Part shown: positions 62,633 to 64,000 of the stretch, one piece after another | Layout of the letters: each line of letters starts with the position of its first letter | Position numbering within the stretch: the first letter of the stretch is position 1 | Assembly (NCBI GenBank): GCA_963737075.1 | Contig: CAVTRI010000001.1 | Span: 2,480,001 to 2,544,000, forward strand | From: CAVTRI01 sp963737075 | GTDB lineage: Bacteria > Actinomycetota > Acidimicrobiia > Acidimicrobiales > Palsa-688 | DNA: 64,000 nt | Reading direction: 5' to 3' | Position numbers and translations under genes: made by a program | Notes under the pieces: generated by a model | Told to the model about the DNA's origin: nothing | Seen by the model: only the letters and a program-made list of their open reading frames with translations | The model's database searches: none

Positions 62633-63487
62633 ATGGGCATGATGGACCTGATACGGCGTCGATGGAAGTACTTCACGGCCAAGCAGTCCAGCCGGTTCGA
62701 GGAGGCGGCGGACCCGAAGATCCAACTCGAACAAGCCATCACTGAGTCGCAAGACCAGCATCGCCGGCTGATCGAGCAGGCGGCCAACGTCGTCGCCAAC
62801 CAGAAACAGACCGAGATGCAGCTCGCTCGGGCCATGGAGCAGCTGGAGAAGGTCAACACGTCTACCCGGCAGGCGTTGCGGATGGCGCAGGAGGCCGGCG
62901 CGCGGGGCGACACTCAGAAGGCGGCGGAGTACAACCAGACGGCGGAGGCGTTCGCCAACCGGCTCATCGCCACCGAAAACCAGGTGAACGACCTCAAGCA
63001 GATGAGCCTGCAGACGGCATCCGCCGCCCAGCAGGCCCGAGCAGCGGTGCAGCAAAATTCAACCGCCCTGCAGCAGAAACTGGCCGAACGCCAGAAGCTC
63101 CTGTCCCAGCTCGATCAGGCGAAGATGCAGGAGCAGCTGAACAAGGCGATGAGCACCCTGTCGCAAACCGTCGACCAGGACGTGCCCACCCTGGATCAGG
63201 TGCGGACCAAGATCGAAGCTCGTTACGCAAAGGCGATCGGCACCTCCGAGCTCGGCGGGCAGACGGTCGAGGCTCGCATCCTCGAGGTGCAGCAGGCCGC
63301 GATGGGCATCGAAGCTAAATCCCGCCTGGACGCCATGCGAGCCGAGATGGGCCTGCCTTCCGGCGAGGGTTCGGCGGCGTTGGGCACCGGCGAGCCGGCC
63401 CCGGCCGGGGCGATCGGGCAAGGCGGCGTCGCTGCCGAGTCGACGTCGTCGGCCCAGCCGGCACCCGCGGAGGAACGCTCGGAATAG
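62633..63487 (+). CDS. PspA/IM30 family protein
   Basis: 284 residues from ATG 62633 (ATG 62639 also possible). It opens with an amphipathic MDLIRRRWKYFTAKQSSRFE helix, followed by long coiled-coil helices (LEQAITESQDQHRRLIEQAA, QLARAMEQLEKVNTSTRQAL, NQTAEAFANRLIATENQVND) to about residue 225, and a low-complexity Ala/Gly/Pro/Ser tail. PspA proteins bind and stabilise membranes under stress and oligomerise into ESCRT-III-like rings. No PspB, PspC or regulator genes are adjacent. Confidence 0.9.
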   Translation: MGMMDLIRRRWKYFTAKQSSRFEEAADPKIQLEQAITESQDQHRRLIEQAANVVANQKQTEMQLARAMEQLEKVNTSTRQALRMAQEAGARGDTQKAAEYNQTAEAFANRLIATENQVNDLKQMSLQTASAAQQARAAVQQNSTALQQKLAERQKLLSQLDQAKMQEQLNKAMSTLSQTVDQDVPTLDQVRTKIEARYAKAIGTSELGGQTVEARILEVQQAAMGIEAKSRLDAMRAEMGLPSGEGSAALGTGEPAPAGAIGQGGVAAESTSSAQPAPAEERSE

Positions 63488-63503
63488 CCCCGCGTTGTGC
63501 GGG

Positions 63504-63505
<2 letters not shown>
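63485..63505. terminator. short hairpin between convergent pspA and gnd
   Basis: The 16-bp gap plus gene ends form AGCCCCGC / GCGGGCT with a short loop and one bulge. It lies between two stop codons, so it could terminate both genes. There is no T-run. Confidence 0.35.

Positions 63506-64000
<495 letters not shown>

Overview
The window is high-GC DNA, dense with genes, with many GTG and TTG starts. It combines catabolic acyl-CoA genes, flavin/F420 luciferase-like monooxygenases, class II DAHP synthase, a NirA-type sulfite reductase and a DUF222-HNH protein. That mix points to an actinobacterium, probably an uncultured acidimicrobial or related soil/marine lineage. This is inferred from gene content only; no rRNA or other phylogenetic marker was analysed.

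Bases 1 to about 47.5 kb are accessory and catabolic. They hold acyl-CoA dehydrogenases, five crotonases (one broken), a thiolase, family III CoA-transferases (one fragment, one tandem fusion) and several amidohydrolases, two of them D-aminoacylase-like. They also hold SDRs, SnoaL, EthD and cupin proteins, two HpaB-type hydroxylases, five luciferase-like oxidoreductases (three in one overlapping operon), a heterodimeric ABC exporter and an ABC solute receptor. Together they look like modules for activating organic acids or polycyclic/aromatic compounds as CoA thioesters, oxidising and hydroxylating them and cleaving them by beta-oxidation. No substrate can be named from sequence alone. Regulators are an ArsR in a three-gene operon, a TetR and an ECF sigma factor.

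This region is in flux. An IS5-group element (3017-4343, CTAG duplication) sits exactly at the stop codon of a DUF899 gene. An IS630-family element (35757-36973, TA duplication) splits an alpha/beta hydrolase gene, whose two halves rejoin in frame when the element is removed. Five genes carry frame breaks (PPOX, crotonase, ABC receptor, HpaB-A and, at 50-52 kb, a secreted protease with two breaks). Two other loci are stubs (CoA-transferase N-terminus, D-aminoacylase piece).

From about 53.4 kb onward the content is housekeeping: nadD, a one-TM protein and rsfS coupled by ATGA overlaps; class II DAHP synthase; sulfite reductase and a 4Fe-4S-type APS reductase behind a perfect palindrome; a MoxR/VWA pair; proA; PspA; and the end of gnd. 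All reading frames there are intact.

The observations most worth checking are the two cleanly reconstructable IS insertions, the palindromic operator at 56191-56219, the sedolisin-like Glu/Asp/Ser residues in the broken protease, the SCP2-like/PhyH fusion, the triple luciferase-like operon and the CRP-like site at 23071-23086. I did not find a defence island, CRISPR array, prophage or clear biosynthetic cluster.
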